A stretch of DNA of 41,782 nt, taken from positions 1-41,782 of the forward strand of contig JBGQHM010000008.1 of NCBI GenBank assembly GCA_041497995.1. The letters are read 5' to 3'. How positions within the stretch are numbered: position 1 is the stretch's first letter; each line of letters starts with the position of its first letter. The position numbers and the translations under genes are program-made. The notes under the pieces were generated by a model. That model did not search any database and had not been told where the DNA came from. It worked only from the letters and a program-made list of their open reading frames with translations. The stretch is from DATKMS01 sp041497995 (lineage in GTDB: Bacteria; Desulfobacterota; Binatia; HRBIN30). Below, one piece after another: positions 13,361-21,552 of this stretch.

Positions 13361-14935
13361 CTACAATCCTCGCACGTCCTCACCCGCGGCCCGCGCGCGA
13401 TCAAGGCGGGTCGCTTCGTCGCGCACGAGATGACGGCTCGCGAGGAAGAGACACAGCATCGCCAAGACGTTGGCCAGCAGCGCCACAAGCATCGCGCTGC
13501 GCAGACTGCCAACGGACACGCTGAGACGCCCGATGGTATACGGTCCGAGCGCCAAGCCGATGAACGTGACCACCAGCAGATACGCGGCGGAAGCGATGGC
13601 GCGCATGCGCGGCAGCACCAGGTCTTGCAGCGTCGACGCGCCGGGGCCAATCCACATGCTGCTGAGGATTCCGAGCGGCGCGTTGAGTACGTACGCCAGT
13701 GTGACGTTGTCGGTCAGCAGCATCCACACCAAGAAGGGGAGCGGCAGCAGGCCCGTCAGCATGCCGACGTAGAACCGCGCCGCCGGTGCGCGGTGGCGCC
13801 ACCGATCGGACCAGACGCCCCCGAGGGTCACGCCAAGCCAGCCGGCAACCGCCGCCGTTCCACCCAAGACAAACCCGGCCTGAGCCTCACTGACGCCATG
13901 CACGCGAATGAAGAACGGCGGCACCCAGAAGCCAACGCCGTATCCCGTGAACGCGAGCAGCGAGAATCCCAGGGCGGCGTAGCGCAACGTCGGCGTCTGG
14001 AACACCAACGCGAAGGTTGGCCGATCGCGTAACGCCAGCGCTTGCGCCCACGACACGGTCGCATACAGGCCGATGCCCAGTGCAATCCATTGCGCGGGCG
14101 TCCCCAACATCGCAACGAGCCCTGCCGCAAGCGCCGCGATCATCCCCGCAGCGCAGAGATTCCCGAGCACCTGCCGGGCGCCGGCGCGGATCATGATGAG
14201 ATGGAGGATGGTGAACGGCGGCAGCACCGCACGCAGCTCACGCCCGAACTCGCGGAACGGATGCGCGTGCATTCCCGGATCAATCAGCCCTTCGCTCTGG
14301 CCGCGCACCGGCTCGCGCAGCGTGCGCACCCACAGCGCCAGCAGCAGGCCGGGGAGTCCAACCGCCATGAAAGCCACTTGCCAGCCCCGCAAGCCGAACG
14401 GCGCTGCCGCACCGAAGGCCGCATCCCACCGATTGACGATCAGGCCGCCGACCCCCAGACCCAGGCCGGCGCCGATGTAGATGCCGCCCGAATACAGGCC
14501 CAACACGCTCGCCCGTTTGGACGGTGGAAAGTAGTCAGACAGCAACGAGTATGCTGCAGGGTTGGCGCTTGCTTCGCCGATGCCGACGCCGATGCGCGCC
14601 GCGGTCAGTTGCGCGAAGGTGCGTGCCAGCGCCGAGCTGGCGGTCATGACGCTCCACGCGGTCAGGCCCAGCGCGATGAGGCGCCGCCGGTCCCACACGT
14701 CTGCCAGCCGCCCGAGCGGCAGCCCGAAGAGCGCATAGAACACGGCGAAGGCGGTGCCGTACAGAAAGCCGATTTGCGCATCGCTCAGTCCGAGGTCTGC
14801 CTTGATGCGCTCGGCCAAGATGGAAAGAATCTGCCGGTCGAGGAAATTGAACACGTAGACCAGCGTGAGGATGGCAAGGACATAGCGCGGGTACCGCCCG
14901 CTCAGCGGTGCAGCCGCGGGTGCACCAGACTGCAC
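13361..14935 (-). CDS. MFS transporter, spinster-like
   Basis: A 12-helix major facilitator. The first helix carries LVYVFNFLDRQILSIL, typical of spinster/hexuronate-like MFS, followed by IKADLGLSDAQIGFLYGTAF and the loop 2-3 motif GRLADVWDRRRLI. GIGEASANPAAYSLLSDYFP in helix 5 is another spinster hallmark. The substrate is unknown; relatives carry organic acids, lipids or aromatic compounds. The frame is open to 15040 but overlaps the FecR gene there. GTG 14935, just after the FecR stop, gives 524 residues; the Shine-Dalgarno is weak, so the start is uncertain. It is the last gene of a four-gene minus-strand run. Confidence 0.88.
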   Translation of the reverse strand: MQSGAPAAAPLSGRYPRYVLAILTLVYVFNFLDRQILSILAERIKADLGLSDAQIGFLYGTAFAVFYALFGLPLGRLADVWDRRRLIALGLTAWSVMTASSALARTFAQLTAARIGVGIGEASANPAAYSLLSDYFPPSKRASVLGLYSGGIYIGAGLGLGVGGLIVNRWDAAFGAAAPFGLRGWQVAFMAVGLPGLLLALWVRTLREPVRGQSEGLIDPGMHAHPFREFGRELRAVLPPFTILHLIMIRAGARQVLGNLCAAGMIAALAAGLVAMLGTPAQWIALGIGLYATVSWAQALALRDRPTFALVFQTPTLRYAALGFSLLAFTGYGVGFWVPPFFIRVHGVSEAQAGFVLGGTAAVAGWLGVTLGGVWSDRWRHRAPAARFYVGMLTGLLPLPFLVWMLLTDNVTLAYVLNAPLGILSSMWIGPGASTLQDLVLPRMRAIASAAYLLVVTFIGLALGPYTIGRLSVSVGSLRSAMLVALLANVLAMLCLFLASRHLVRDEATRLDRARAAGEDVRGL

Positions 14936-14946
14936 GGGGTGCGAGG

Positions 14947-15561
14947 TCAGTCGAGCGTGACCTCTTTGAGATACCCCGCCATCTCCTCCGCAGTCGGCTT
15001 GAGCGGGGTGGTCTTCCCGGCCGCCATCTGTCCGATGCACTCGCCCGTGCTCAGTTGTGCGGGCGCCCCGGCACCGGTGCGCGGCCGCACCTCGATGTTT
15101 CCCTCGAGTGCGCAGATGGCATCGAGCTCCGTATCACCCCAGAGCACCGTGCCACGGACGCCGGCAACCGCCGTGGGCGTCCGGATCTCGTAGTTGGTTT
15201 GTCCGCCGAAGAATTTGACGATGGCGATCTTGAAGCGGCCGGCCAGCACCTGCAGTCGCACGGTTCGCCCGCCTGCATCGAGAACAAAATCGCTGACGTC
15301 GACACGGCTCTTGGGTCCGATCGCCAACACCGAGTCGTCGGCGAGGAGAATCTTGGCTTTCGATGTGGCGTCGGTTTCGATGACGTCGCCGGTGAACACG
15401 CTGGTGCCGCGCTTGAGCACCTCGGTCTTGCCGGCGCGTTGCAGCGTGGGTGCGCCGTTGACGCGCGCCACCAGGCCCGCTTCACCGGCTGCGGCAATCG
15501 AGGGATATGCAGTAGCAAAGAGCGCCAGCGCGACGACGCGTCGGCGCACGGCCGCTCGCAT
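14947..15561 (-). CDS. Exported FecR-domain protein
   Basis: A 204-residue protein with a signal peptide (VVALALFATAYPSIAAAG) followed by a FecR domain: VNGAPTLQRAG, LKRGTSVFTGDVIETDATSKAKILLADDSVLAIGPKSRVDVSDF and RTPTAVAGVRGTVLWG. Classical FecR is an anti-sigma sensor in the inner membrane. This one has no cytoplasmic or transmembrane anti-sigma part and no sigma factor or TonB receptor nearby, so it belongs to the free periplasmic FecR type of unknown role. The start ATG follows TAGGAGACG. It sits 6 bp after the small coiled-coil gene and 11 bp before the MFS start, so it is co-transcribed. Confidence 0.87.
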   Translation of the reverse strand: MRAAVRRRVVALALFATAYPSIAAAGEAGLVARVNGAPTLQRAGKTEVLKRGTSVFTGDVIETDATSKAKILLADDSVLAIGPKSRVDVSDFVLDAGGRTVRLQVLAGRFKIAIVKFFGGQTNYEIRTPTAVAGVRGTVLWGDTELDAICALEGNIEVRPRTGAGAPAQLSTGECIGQMAAGKTTPLKPTAEEMAGYLKEVTLD

Positions 15562-15567
15562 CGTCTC

Positions 15568-15813
15568 CTACTCTTTCCGCTTCAGCCGGTCGCGATTGGC
15601 GGCGATGAAGGCGCGGAGCTCCTCGGTCACGCCGAGCAGCTTCTCCCATTGCTCTTGGTAGAGCGTCACCGGGAAGCGGCCGAGTCCGTACACCGACACG
15701 GCGCCCTTCTCCGAAACCTTGAGCGACAGCGCACCGGGGCGCCGGCTGGCCTTGAGCGCCTCGTTTTCGGCGCGCAAGCGTTCCAACTCCTTCTGGGTCT
15801 CGTCGTCAGCCAC
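15568..15813 (-). CDS. Small coiled-coil protein, unknown
   Basis: An 81-residue cytoplasmic protein. Residues 4-24 form a short leucine-zipper-like coiled coil (ETQKELERLRAENEALKA), followed by a beta-rich phrase KVSEKGAVSVYGLGRFPVTLYQEQWEKLL and a C-terminal helix. It starts with GTG after GGAGAGCAC and lies between the NTF2-like and FecR genes with gaps of 12 and 6 bp. The phrase YGLGRFPVTLYQEQW looks like a conserved small-protein motif, but I cannot name a function. Confidence 0.7.
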   Translation of the reverse strand: MADDETQKELERLRAENEALKASRRPGALSLKVSEKGAVSVYGLGRFPVTLYQEQWEKLLGVTEELRAFIAANRDRLKRKE

Positions 15814-15825
15814 GCGTGCTCTCCA

Positions 15826-16353
15826 TTATGGCTGCAAAGCCGAGCGATCGTAGTAGAACCGCTCGCGTACGATCTTGCCGTTCTCGACTTCGTGGATGGC
15901 CACCTCGTTCAGCGTGGCCTGCTTGCCAGTTGAGAAAGTGACGTTGCCTTCCCACTCAATGATGATCGTGTTGCCCTCGACGCACACGCTGCGGGTCCGC
16001 CACGTGGACTGCGGCGCCATGGCGTGCCAGCCCGCGGCCTTCTGCCTGATGGCGTTGATGCCGACCATCGGCGGCTGTCCGGGCTCGATGGACTCGACGG
16101 TCGAAGCGTAGAGCGCGAATGCGCCTTCGTCGTCGTGTTTGATCGTGAGGTCGACGATGCGTTGTGCCAGCTCCCGTACCGGGTTGCGCGCCGGAGCGGC
16201 TGGAGCGCGCGTAGGACGTGACGCCTTCGCGGTCGCCGGCTTGCGTCGTGCTGGCTTCGCGGCCTTTGCGACGGCACGCATCTTCTTGGCCGGCTTCTTC
16301 TTTGCGCGCGCTGCTGCCGTCTTCTTGGTCGGTCGTTTCTTTGCCTTCGCCAT
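15826..16353 (-). CDS. NTF2-like protein with histone-H1-like N-terminal tail
   Basis: A 175-residue protein. Residues 1-57 are almost only Lys, Ala, Arg, Pro and Thr (MAKAKKRPTKKTAAARAKKK and similar), like the tails of bacterial histone-H1/AlgP proteins, and should bind DNA or another polyanion. Residues about 60-175 are a SnoaL/NTF2-like fold: ELAQRIVDLTIKHDDEGAFALYASTVES, a central sheet and the terminal GKIVRERFYYDRSAL. It starts at ATG 16353 behind CAGGAGGGGTGTC and is the first gene of the run to the FecR and MFS genes. Ligand and role are unknown; a nucleoid-associated ligand sensor is one reading. Confidence 0.78.
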   Translation of the reverse strand: MAKAKKRPTKKTAAARAKKKPAKKMRAVAKAAKPARRKPATAKASRPTRAPAAPARNPVRELAQRIVDLTIKHDDEGAFALYASTVESIEPGQPPMVGINAIRQKAAGWHAMAPQSTWRTRSVCVEGNTIIIEWEGNVTFSTGKQATLNEVAIHEVENGKIVRERFYYDRSALQP

Positions 16354-16447
16354 GACACCCCTCCTGGTTGCGCGCGCTTATAGCACCATTTGTGGGATCA
16401 CGTCACCACCCCTCGGCGATGGCGGGCTGGCTGTGGCAAACTTATGT

Positions 16448-17368
16448 CTAGCTGCCGAGGACCGTGATCGCGACGCTTACGGGAGCGCTGGTCAACCCCG
16501 TGGTGTCGGTTGCCGTCAGGGAGAATTCCCACATGTCTTGCCGGCAATGGGAAAAGGAACAGGTGAATCCCGGGTGCTGCAGGGAAATCGTAGTGCTCCC
16601 TGTCGGAGTTCCAAGAGTCCCGTGGCCGACCTGCGTGGTGAAGCCGTCGTCGCGTCGTGCCAGGATGTTCCAACTGATTGCGTTCGCGTCCGGGTCGGTG
16701 AAACTGAACTTCAGCTGGAGGGGCTCTCCGGCGGACACCGTGCACTGCGCAGCGCCATCGCACGTGAAACTCGTCACAACGGGCGCGCCCGGGTTTCCAG
16801 GAACCGGCGTGCGCGTTGCGGTCGGTGTGCCGGCGGGAAGCGCGGTGCGCGTAGGCGTGCGAACCCCGGGGCTGGTAGTCGGCGTCGCCGTCCCCTGGGC
16901 GCAGACACCCGGTCGAATCGACGTACTTCTCGTCGCGACGTTATTGCCTGGGTTCGGGTCGGCGGCGTAGTCGACCTGGAATGACGTGACTACGCCGGGG
17001 AACGCGGCAGTGCACACATTGACCCACAGCCGGAACGTGCTGGTCTTGCCGACGCGCAACGAGCGTTGCGTGACGCAATCGACCGATTGGCCGGAGGCGG
17101 AGCACGTCCAGTCCGCCCCGCGCTGCGAGGCGAGGCTCAGACCGTCCGGCAGGGTGACGTCGACGTGTATCGCATCGTCGGTCGTCTGGCTGCCACGATT
17201 CGCTACGGTCAGGGTATACCTCCCCAAAGCGCCAACTTTGAAGGAAGCGCCGGTGACTTTGATGCTCATGTCGGTGGGTGTGGCGGCGTGGCTGCCCGCG
17301 CTGGGGAGCAACATCGTGACAACGGTCATCGCCGAGATTTTGAGGACCTTGAAGACCAGATGGTGCAT
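16448..17368 (-). CDS. Secreted DUF11/CARDB-like protein with Thr-Pro linker
   Basis: A 306-residue exported protein. A signal peptide (residues 1-28, ending PSAGSHA) is followed by an Ig-like DUF11/CARDB domain (TDMSIKVTGASFKVGALGRYTLTVANRG, ending PNPGNNVATRSTSIRP). A Thr/Pro-rich linker (about 165-205, repeated TPT/RTP) leads to a second beta-sandwich of cadherin or Big type (PGAPVVTSFTCDGAAQCTVSAGEPLQLKFSFTDPDANA to the end). Cysteine pairs imply disulfides outside the cytoplasm. The linker style is common in surface proteins of uncultured soil lineages and Chloroflexi. ATG 17368 is chosen for its signal peptide and the GGGAGAG Shine-Dalgarno. It is monocistronic as far as visible. Confidence 0.78.
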   Translation of the reverse strand: MHHLVFKVLKISAMTVVTMLLPSAGSHAATPTDMSIKVTGASFKVGALGRYTLTVANRGSQTTDDAIHVDVTLPDGLSLASQRGADWTCSASGQSVDCVTQRSLRVGKTSTFRLWVNVCTAAFPGVVTSFQVDYAADPNPGNNVATRSTSIRPGVCAQGTATPTTSPGVRTPTRTALPAGTPTATRTPVPGNPGAPVVTSFTCDGAAQCTVSAGEPLQLKFSFTDPDANAISWNILARRDDGFTTQVGHGTLGTPTGSTTISLQHPGFTCSFSHCRQDMWEFSLTATDTTGLTSAPVSVAITVLGS

Positions 17369-17541
17369 GACGGTCTCTCCCTTCGCCCCCTCATCACAAA
17401 CTCGGTAAACCCGGTGATCCACGCCCCGCCTTCGGACTGCCGAGTACTGAAGAGTGTACCACGAAGTCACGGTGGTCTTGAAGAACCTAAATGGCGAGAT
17501 CGGCGGCCGGGCCTTCGGAACAGGATACCCAGCGAATAGTG

Positions 17542-19662
17542 TCAGAACTGAGCTGGAGCGCCCGCAGCGTGTTCCTGCTGCGCGCGCGCCAGGTTGCTTT
17601 CGAACGCAGCACGGTAGGGGGCGTTGAGGGGAGCCAGCGCTAGCGCTTGGCTGTAATCGGCAATTGCACCCTCCAGGTCGCCTCGACCATGGCGAACTAC
17701 GCCACGGTTATTGTACGTTCCGGAGTCCTTCGGATTGAGACGGAGCGCGGCGTCGAAATCGGCGAGCGCCCCATCGAGGTCGCCTTGCGATTGGCGCAGG
17801 CGGCCGCGGCCGGCGCGGGCGCGGGCATCCTGGGGGTCGACACGGAGTGCTGCTTCCACATCCGCCAGCGCCCCCGCGAAGTCGCCGCGCGCCTCACGCA
17901 GGCTGCCACGCGCGCTGTAGGCGCGGGCAAACTGCGGATCCAGCCGCAGGGCCGTCGTATAGTCGGCGAGCGCCGCGTCGCCGTTGCCAGCGGTACGCTG
18001 TACGTTGCCGCGGTTGTAGTACGCGATCACATGCCCGGCATCGAGCCGCAACGCTTGGTCGTAGTCGGCACGCGCGCCCTGCAGGTTCCCAGACGCCTCG
18101 CGCGCGCTGCCGCGGTTGACATAGGCGTCGGTGTAGGAGGGGTTCAGCCGGAGCGCGCGATCGTAGTCCTCAAGCGCACCGGTGACATCGCCGTTCGCCT
18201 GGCGCGCCACGCCGCGGTTGTTGTAGGCCTTGATGTACTCAGGACTGACTGCGATGGCTGCGCTGTAATCAGCGAGCGCGCCTTTGATGTCACCGCGCGC
18301 CTGGAGAATCGTACCGCGATTGTTGTGCGCAAAGCTGTTGGTGGGTTCGATTCCCAACACATGATTCCAGAGTGTCAGTGAATCCTTCCACACCTGCGTC
18401 TGTCGGTAGGTCAGCACGCCGAACACGGCGAGCGTGGCCGCCAAGGCCACCAGGAGCGCAGACGGCGTGCCGCTCCGCGTGTCGGCTCGCAGGAACCAGA
18501 GCTGATAGGTGCCCGCTGCTACCAGCACGGCCCATGGAAGACAGGGAAGATATGTATAGCGATCCGCCGCAATCTGCGGCCCGCTCTGCAACAGGCCGAG
18601 CACCGGCGAGACCATCACCGCGTAGCAGATCCACGCCAGCAGTGCCCAGGGGTACCGGCGTCGCCACCCGACCACGGCCGCTGTAATGCTGACCACGACC
18701 ACCGCAGACACGACGTATCGCGGGCGGCTCAGGTCCAACGGCCGTTCCAGCTCATACAGTGGCGACAGCCCCGCGGGGACGATCGTCTTCCATAGATAGA
18801 AGCACAACCCGTAGGCCGCCTGCATCAACCGATCGAGCACGCCGTACTCAGCGAACGGCACCATGCCTTCGTGCCGTACACCGAAAACCGCCAATGCCGC
18901 CGCCCCGGCTGCGAGGACGACGTACGGGACCTTTTCGACCAACACCCCGGCGCGGTGTGCGCCGGTGAAGCGGCGCAGCGGGTAGACATCGAGCGCGAGC
19001 AGCACCACCGGTAGCGTGAGCCCCATCGCCTTGGAGAGCAGAGAGAGCGCGTACGCTACAACCGACAGGAAGAACCAGCGCCGCCACGCCGCCCCCGGTC
19101 GAACCTGTTGCATCCGGACGTACGCCCACACCGTGAGCAGGAGAAAGAAACTGCACAAGACCTCGCGCCGCTCCGTGGCCCAGGCGACCGGCTCGACGCG
19201 CAGCGGGTGCAGGGCGAAGAACAGCGCCCCAACGCCTGCCGCGCCGCGCAGCCACCGGAGGTTGGTGTCGGGCGCGGGGAACCACAGCGAGAGCAGCGCC
19301 ACAATGAGCAGGTAGGCGAGCACTGCGTTGGCCGCGTGCAGGATGAGATTGACCAGATGGTATCCGACGGGGTCCATGCCCCAGATCACGTACACCAGAC
19401 CGTGTGTCAGCCAGCTGAGCGGCTGGTAGTGACCCAAGTGAAACGTGGTGAACATCCACGCCAGGTGGGCCGGCGAGAGCCCCCGATAGTGCGGGTTCTC
19501 CGTCAGTGCCGCGTCGTCGTCAAAGGTGACGAAGCCGTTGTCGAGGACCGGATGGAAACACAGCACGACGAGGACGACGAGGAGCGCGGGAATGCCAAAC
19601 CGCACGATCGGCGCCAGGTGTGAAGTGGCAGCAGGCAGAGGTTGACGTGTCACTGCGCGCAT
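17542..19662 (-). CDS. GT-C-like polytopic membrane protein with seven TPRs
   Basis: A 706-residue membrane protein. The N-terminal half (about 25-430) has roughly ten transmembrane helices with an early periplasmic acidic motif FDDDAALTENPHYRG and HYQPLSWLTH, as in lipid-linked GT-C mannosyltransferases and TMTC/DUF1736 proteins. The C-terminal half has seven consecutive 34-residue TPRs beginning at AHNNRGTILQARGDIKGALADYS, many containing NRG and GALADY. By analogy it may transfer sugars to periplasmic or surface proteins. ATG 19662 is preferred; TTG 19692 would add ten residues. No glycan locus surrounds it. The 102 bp periodicity of the TPR DNA makes the opposite strand look falsely open. 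Confidence 0.85.
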   Translation of the reverse strand: MRAVTRQPLPAATSHLAPIVRFGIPALLVVLVVLCFHPVLDNGFVTFDDDAALTENPHYRGLSPAHLAWMFTTFHLGHYQPLSWLTHGLVYVIWGMDPVGYHLVNLILHAANAVLAYLLIVALLSLWFPAPDTNLRWLRGAAGVGALFFALHPLRVEPVAWATERREVLCSFFLLLTVWAYVRMQQVRPGAAWRRWFFLSVVAYALSLLSKAMGLTLPVVLLALDVYPLRRFTGAHRAGVLVEKVPYVVLAAGAAALAVFGVRHEGMVPFAEYGVLDRLMQAAYGLCFYLWKTIVPAGLSPLYELERPLDLSRPRYVVSAVVVVSITAAVVGWRRRYPWALLAWICYAVMVSPVLGLLQSGPQIAADRYTYLPCLPWAVLVAAGTYQLWFLRADTRSGTPSALLVALAATLAVFGVLTYRQTQVWKDSLTLWNHVLGIEPTNSFAHNNRGTILQARGDIKGALADYSAAIAVSPEYIKAYNNRGVARQANGDVTGALEDYDRALRLNPSYTDAYVNRGSAREASGNLQGARADYDQALRLDAGHVIAYYNRGNVQRTAGNGDAALADYTTALRLDPQFARAYSARGSLREARGDFAGALADVEAALRVDPQDARARAGRGRLRQSQGDLDGALADFDAALRLNPKDSGTYNNRGVVRHGRGDLEGAIADYSQALALAPLNAPYRAAFESNLARAQQEHAAGAPAQF

Positions 19663-19746
19663 CACATAGGCGGCCGCGTGCCGGTCAGTCAACCAGTGAG
19701 GGCCGGCGCTCAGGGCGCTACGGCCGCGTGCCGGTGGTGCAGTTGA

Positions 19747-19775
19747 TTGACGCGGTCCTGCTTCTTGTTTAGAGT
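19747..19775 (+). promoter_or_regulatory. Strong sigma70-type promoter
   Basis: TTGACG (19747-19752), 17 bp spacer, TAGAGT (19770-19775). It is one of the best promoter matches in the window. It directs transcription toward the RHH/zinc-knuckle gene with a leader of about 140 nt. The predicted start (about 19782) coincides with the ATG of a five-codon frame. Confidence 0.55.
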
Positions 19776-19922
19776 CCCGCTATGAAGGTATTGGCATGAC
19801 AGCCAAACGTATGTACGCTTCATTGTCGCAGTTACCGCGTGCAGGGCGTTTGGAAGGAATGGGCCGTAGCCGTCGCTACCGAAACCTGATGCCATCTTGT
19901 TTGCATGAAAGGAGATGAACAA

Positions 19923-20261
19923 ATGCGCAACCCAAATCTTCGCTTGGACGATCTAGTCGCCCGCGGGCAAAAGGGCCACGAGGAATCCAAGCTCATGAAT
20001 GTCAAGGTGCCGTCTAACGTGCTGGCACGGCTCGACCGTGTCGCTGCCACTCTTGGCACAACGAAAACAGAGGTGGTGATCGCCATCCTCAACGAGGGTC
20101 TTGAAACCTCTGAGCGGGAGCTGAAGGGTTGGAAGGCGCCTCCCAGGCCGGTGGTTCCCAAGGAGCGGCGCTGCACGATAAAAGCCTGTGAGCGCGAGAA
20201 GGTCGCCAAGGGACTGTGCGCCACGCACTATCAGGCGCAACGCCGCGCCGCAGGTGCGTAG
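19923..20261 (+). CDS. Ribbon-helix-helix-like protein with C-terminal zinc knuckle
   Basis: A 112-residue small protein. Residues about 25-62 (LMNVKVPSNVLARLDRVAATLGTTKTEVVIAILNEGLET) read as a ribbon-helix-helix DNA-binding unit: a beta strand (MNVKVP), then two helices with a TKTEVV turn. The C-terminus CTIKACEREKVAKGLCATHYQAQRR has a C-x4-C-x9-C-x2-H pattern typical of a treble-clef zinc knuckle found in small phage and HNH-related proteins. ATG 19923 is preferred because AAAGGAGATGAACAA precedes it; ATG 19905 lies upstream in frame. No toxin partner is adjacent. By inference a DNA-binding regulator. Confidence 0.7.
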   Translation: MRNPNLRLDDLVARGQKGHEESKLMNVKVPSNVLARLDRVAATLGTTKTEVVIAILNEGLETSERELKGWKAPPRPVVPKERRCTIKACEREKVAKGLCATHYQAQRRAAGA

Positions 20262-20563
20262 GCACCCCACGGTTCATCAACCACCAAGGGCGGGCCTGGC
20301 GCTGCGCCACGGCCCGCCCTGATTCGAGGCGCCACGTTCCGCGTCTCATTCCCGCGCGTCCCTCTCCAAACGCCAGCGCGCAGTACGTCGATTCCCAGCC
20401 GCCCAGCCGATCGAGGGCCCCACGCAGAGCCCCCCCTGGTTAGTTGATGGAGAGTAGTGCTACGGTTAGCCCGCGTGCAGGGTTCATCGAGAGCCCTGCC
20501 TCGCAACACTGCGCACGGCCCCCGCTCCTCGCGGCACTCCTTGTGCGGCGAAGGAGGAATCGG
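20262..20563. other. 302 bp gap: terminator hairpin and promoter/leader of microprotein gene
   Basis: After the hairpin at 20287-20320 there is GC-rich DNA with nothing assignable. An extended -10 TGCTACGGT (20458-20466) comes next, then a leader of about 90 nt containing GCAGGG...CCCTGC, and finally AAGGAGGAATCGG before the ATG at 20564. Confidence 0.4.
20287..20320. terminator. Long GC hairpin after the RHH gene
   Basis: AGGGCGGGCC (20287-20296) pairs with GGCCCGCCCT (20311-20320), and the inside TGGCG-ctg-CGCCA adds five more pairs, giving a 15 bp stem with one bulge. It lies 26 bp after the stop. No T-run follows, but its position and strength suggest termination. Confidence 0.6.
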
Positions 20564-20758
20564 ATGAACGTGCGCTTTAAGAACGGCAGCGAGTTGCCGA
20601 CGGGTTGGTATCCTGGTCAGCCTGTGCCCGGACAGACCGTGAACCTCAGTGCCGCGCAGGAGTGTCCGTTTGGCGCCGAATGCTATTCGTGTCGGATCGG
20701 ACTCCACTGGCACCCAGGGTTTGAAACCCACCTGAAGCCACCCGTCGCGGACAGATAG
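20564..20758 (+). CDS. Cys-rich microprotein, unknown
   Basis: A 64-residue protein starting at ATG 20564 behind a textbook Shine-Dalgarno (AAGGAGGAATCGG). The middle carries ECPFGAECYSC (C-x5-C-x2-C) followed by a histidine-containing segment GLHWHPGFETH. This could bind zinc or form disulfides. The N-terminus KNGSELPTGWYPGQPVPGQT is Gly/Pro-rich. There is no signal peptide or transmembrane helix. I do not recognise a family. The strong ribosome-binding site and own promoter-like sequence argue that it is translated. Confidence 0.55.
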   Translation: MNVRFKNGSELPTGWYPGQPVPGQTVNLSAAQECPFGAECYSCRIGLHWHPGFETHLKPPVADR

Positions 20759-20838
20759 CCAGCGGCATCCGTGAGTCGGCGAACGGCGTTGCAGTCAGTG
20801 CCGGCACCCATCCGAGGCCGGGCGGGGGCTGTCGCCGC

Positions 20839-21552
20839 TCAGCGTGATGGGTGGAATTGCCGCACGATGTCTTTGTGCAGGTAGCGCGTCGGGCGCGCGG
20901 CGTAGTGTTCGGGGCGGATGGTGTCCGGGTTGAGCCACTCGACCAAAGCAGCGTAGCCGAGGGTCTCCGAATCGTTGCTGAGATAGTGCGGTACGACGGC
21001 CATGATGTGGAAGTGCTCGTGAAGGTGGAAGGTGAGCGTGTGATCGACGATCTGGCCGTGCACGACGGCAACGACGTAGTCGGGCGCCTTCATCCGCTGG
21101 GCATGACTGTGGTAGTCGCGTAGCCGCGCCCCGCCGCGCATCCGGTGCAACTGCTTGCGCTGGGCGAGGTCCTTCTGGGCCTTGAGGAGCTTGTGACCGA
21201 GACCGTGTCCCTGCAGGGTTGGGTCGATGATGATCTCGACGCCGTACAGGGTGTGACCCTTCACGGGGTCGTGGTTGGTCAGCATCCCGTTTGCGGTGAA
21301 CTCCTCCCAGCTGTCGAACATGTCGTAGTTGTCCCAATGGACGATGAGAGTGGACGACATACCGACGATGCGCTCGTCCTCACCGTGGACTGCCACAAAC
21401 TGGCCGTCTGGAAAGACCCGCAGGTGCGACTCCAGTTGTTCAGGACTCCACGGCGTCGTTTCCGGGTACACCCGCCGGCACAGGTCGCCAATCCCATCGA
21501 AATCGCGCGGCTCCGTGTTTCGGGTGCGCACCTCTGATTCTTCACCGGCCAT
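20839..21552 (-). CDS. GNAT-family N-acetyltransferase
   Basis: A 237-residue GNAT of the type also found fused to carbon-nitrogen hydrolases. Features are DFDGIGDLCRRVYPETTPWSPEQLESHLRVFPDGQFVAV, IVGMSSTLIV, YGVEIIIDPTLQGHGLGHKLLKAQKDL (acetyl-CoA pyrophosphate loop about 113-120), and a C-terminal region ending EWLNPDTIRPEHYAA. The substrate amine is unknown. Here it stands alone without the nitrilase half. ATG 21552 (MAGEESEVRTRN) gives the full domain. On the minus strand, TATATG about 15 bp upstream may be its -10. Confidence 0.85.
   Translation of the reverse strand: MAGEESEVRTRNTEPRDFDGIGDLCRRVYPETTPWSPEQLESHLRVFPDGQFVAVHGEDERIVGMSSTLIVHWDNYDMFDSWEEFTANGMLTNHDPVKGHTLYGVEIIIDPTLQGHGLGHKLLKAQKDLAQRKQLHRMRGGARLRDYHSHAQRMKAPDYVVAVVHGQIVDHTLTFHLHEHFHIMAVVPHYLSNDSETLGYAALVEWLNPDTIRPEHYAARPTRYLHKDIVRQFHPSR

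Noticed and set aside
17560..18370. Regularly spaced similar DNA units resembling a CRISPR-like or minisatellite array
   Set aside because: The units encode TPRs of 34 residues in one frame with ordinary substitution patterns; there are no identical repeats with unique spacers.
17647..18381. A 244-codon plus-strand open frame opposite the TPR gene
   Set aside because: It is a shadow created by the 102 bp periodicity of seven TPRs on the minus strand; its translation is low-complexity and has no Shine-Dalgarno.
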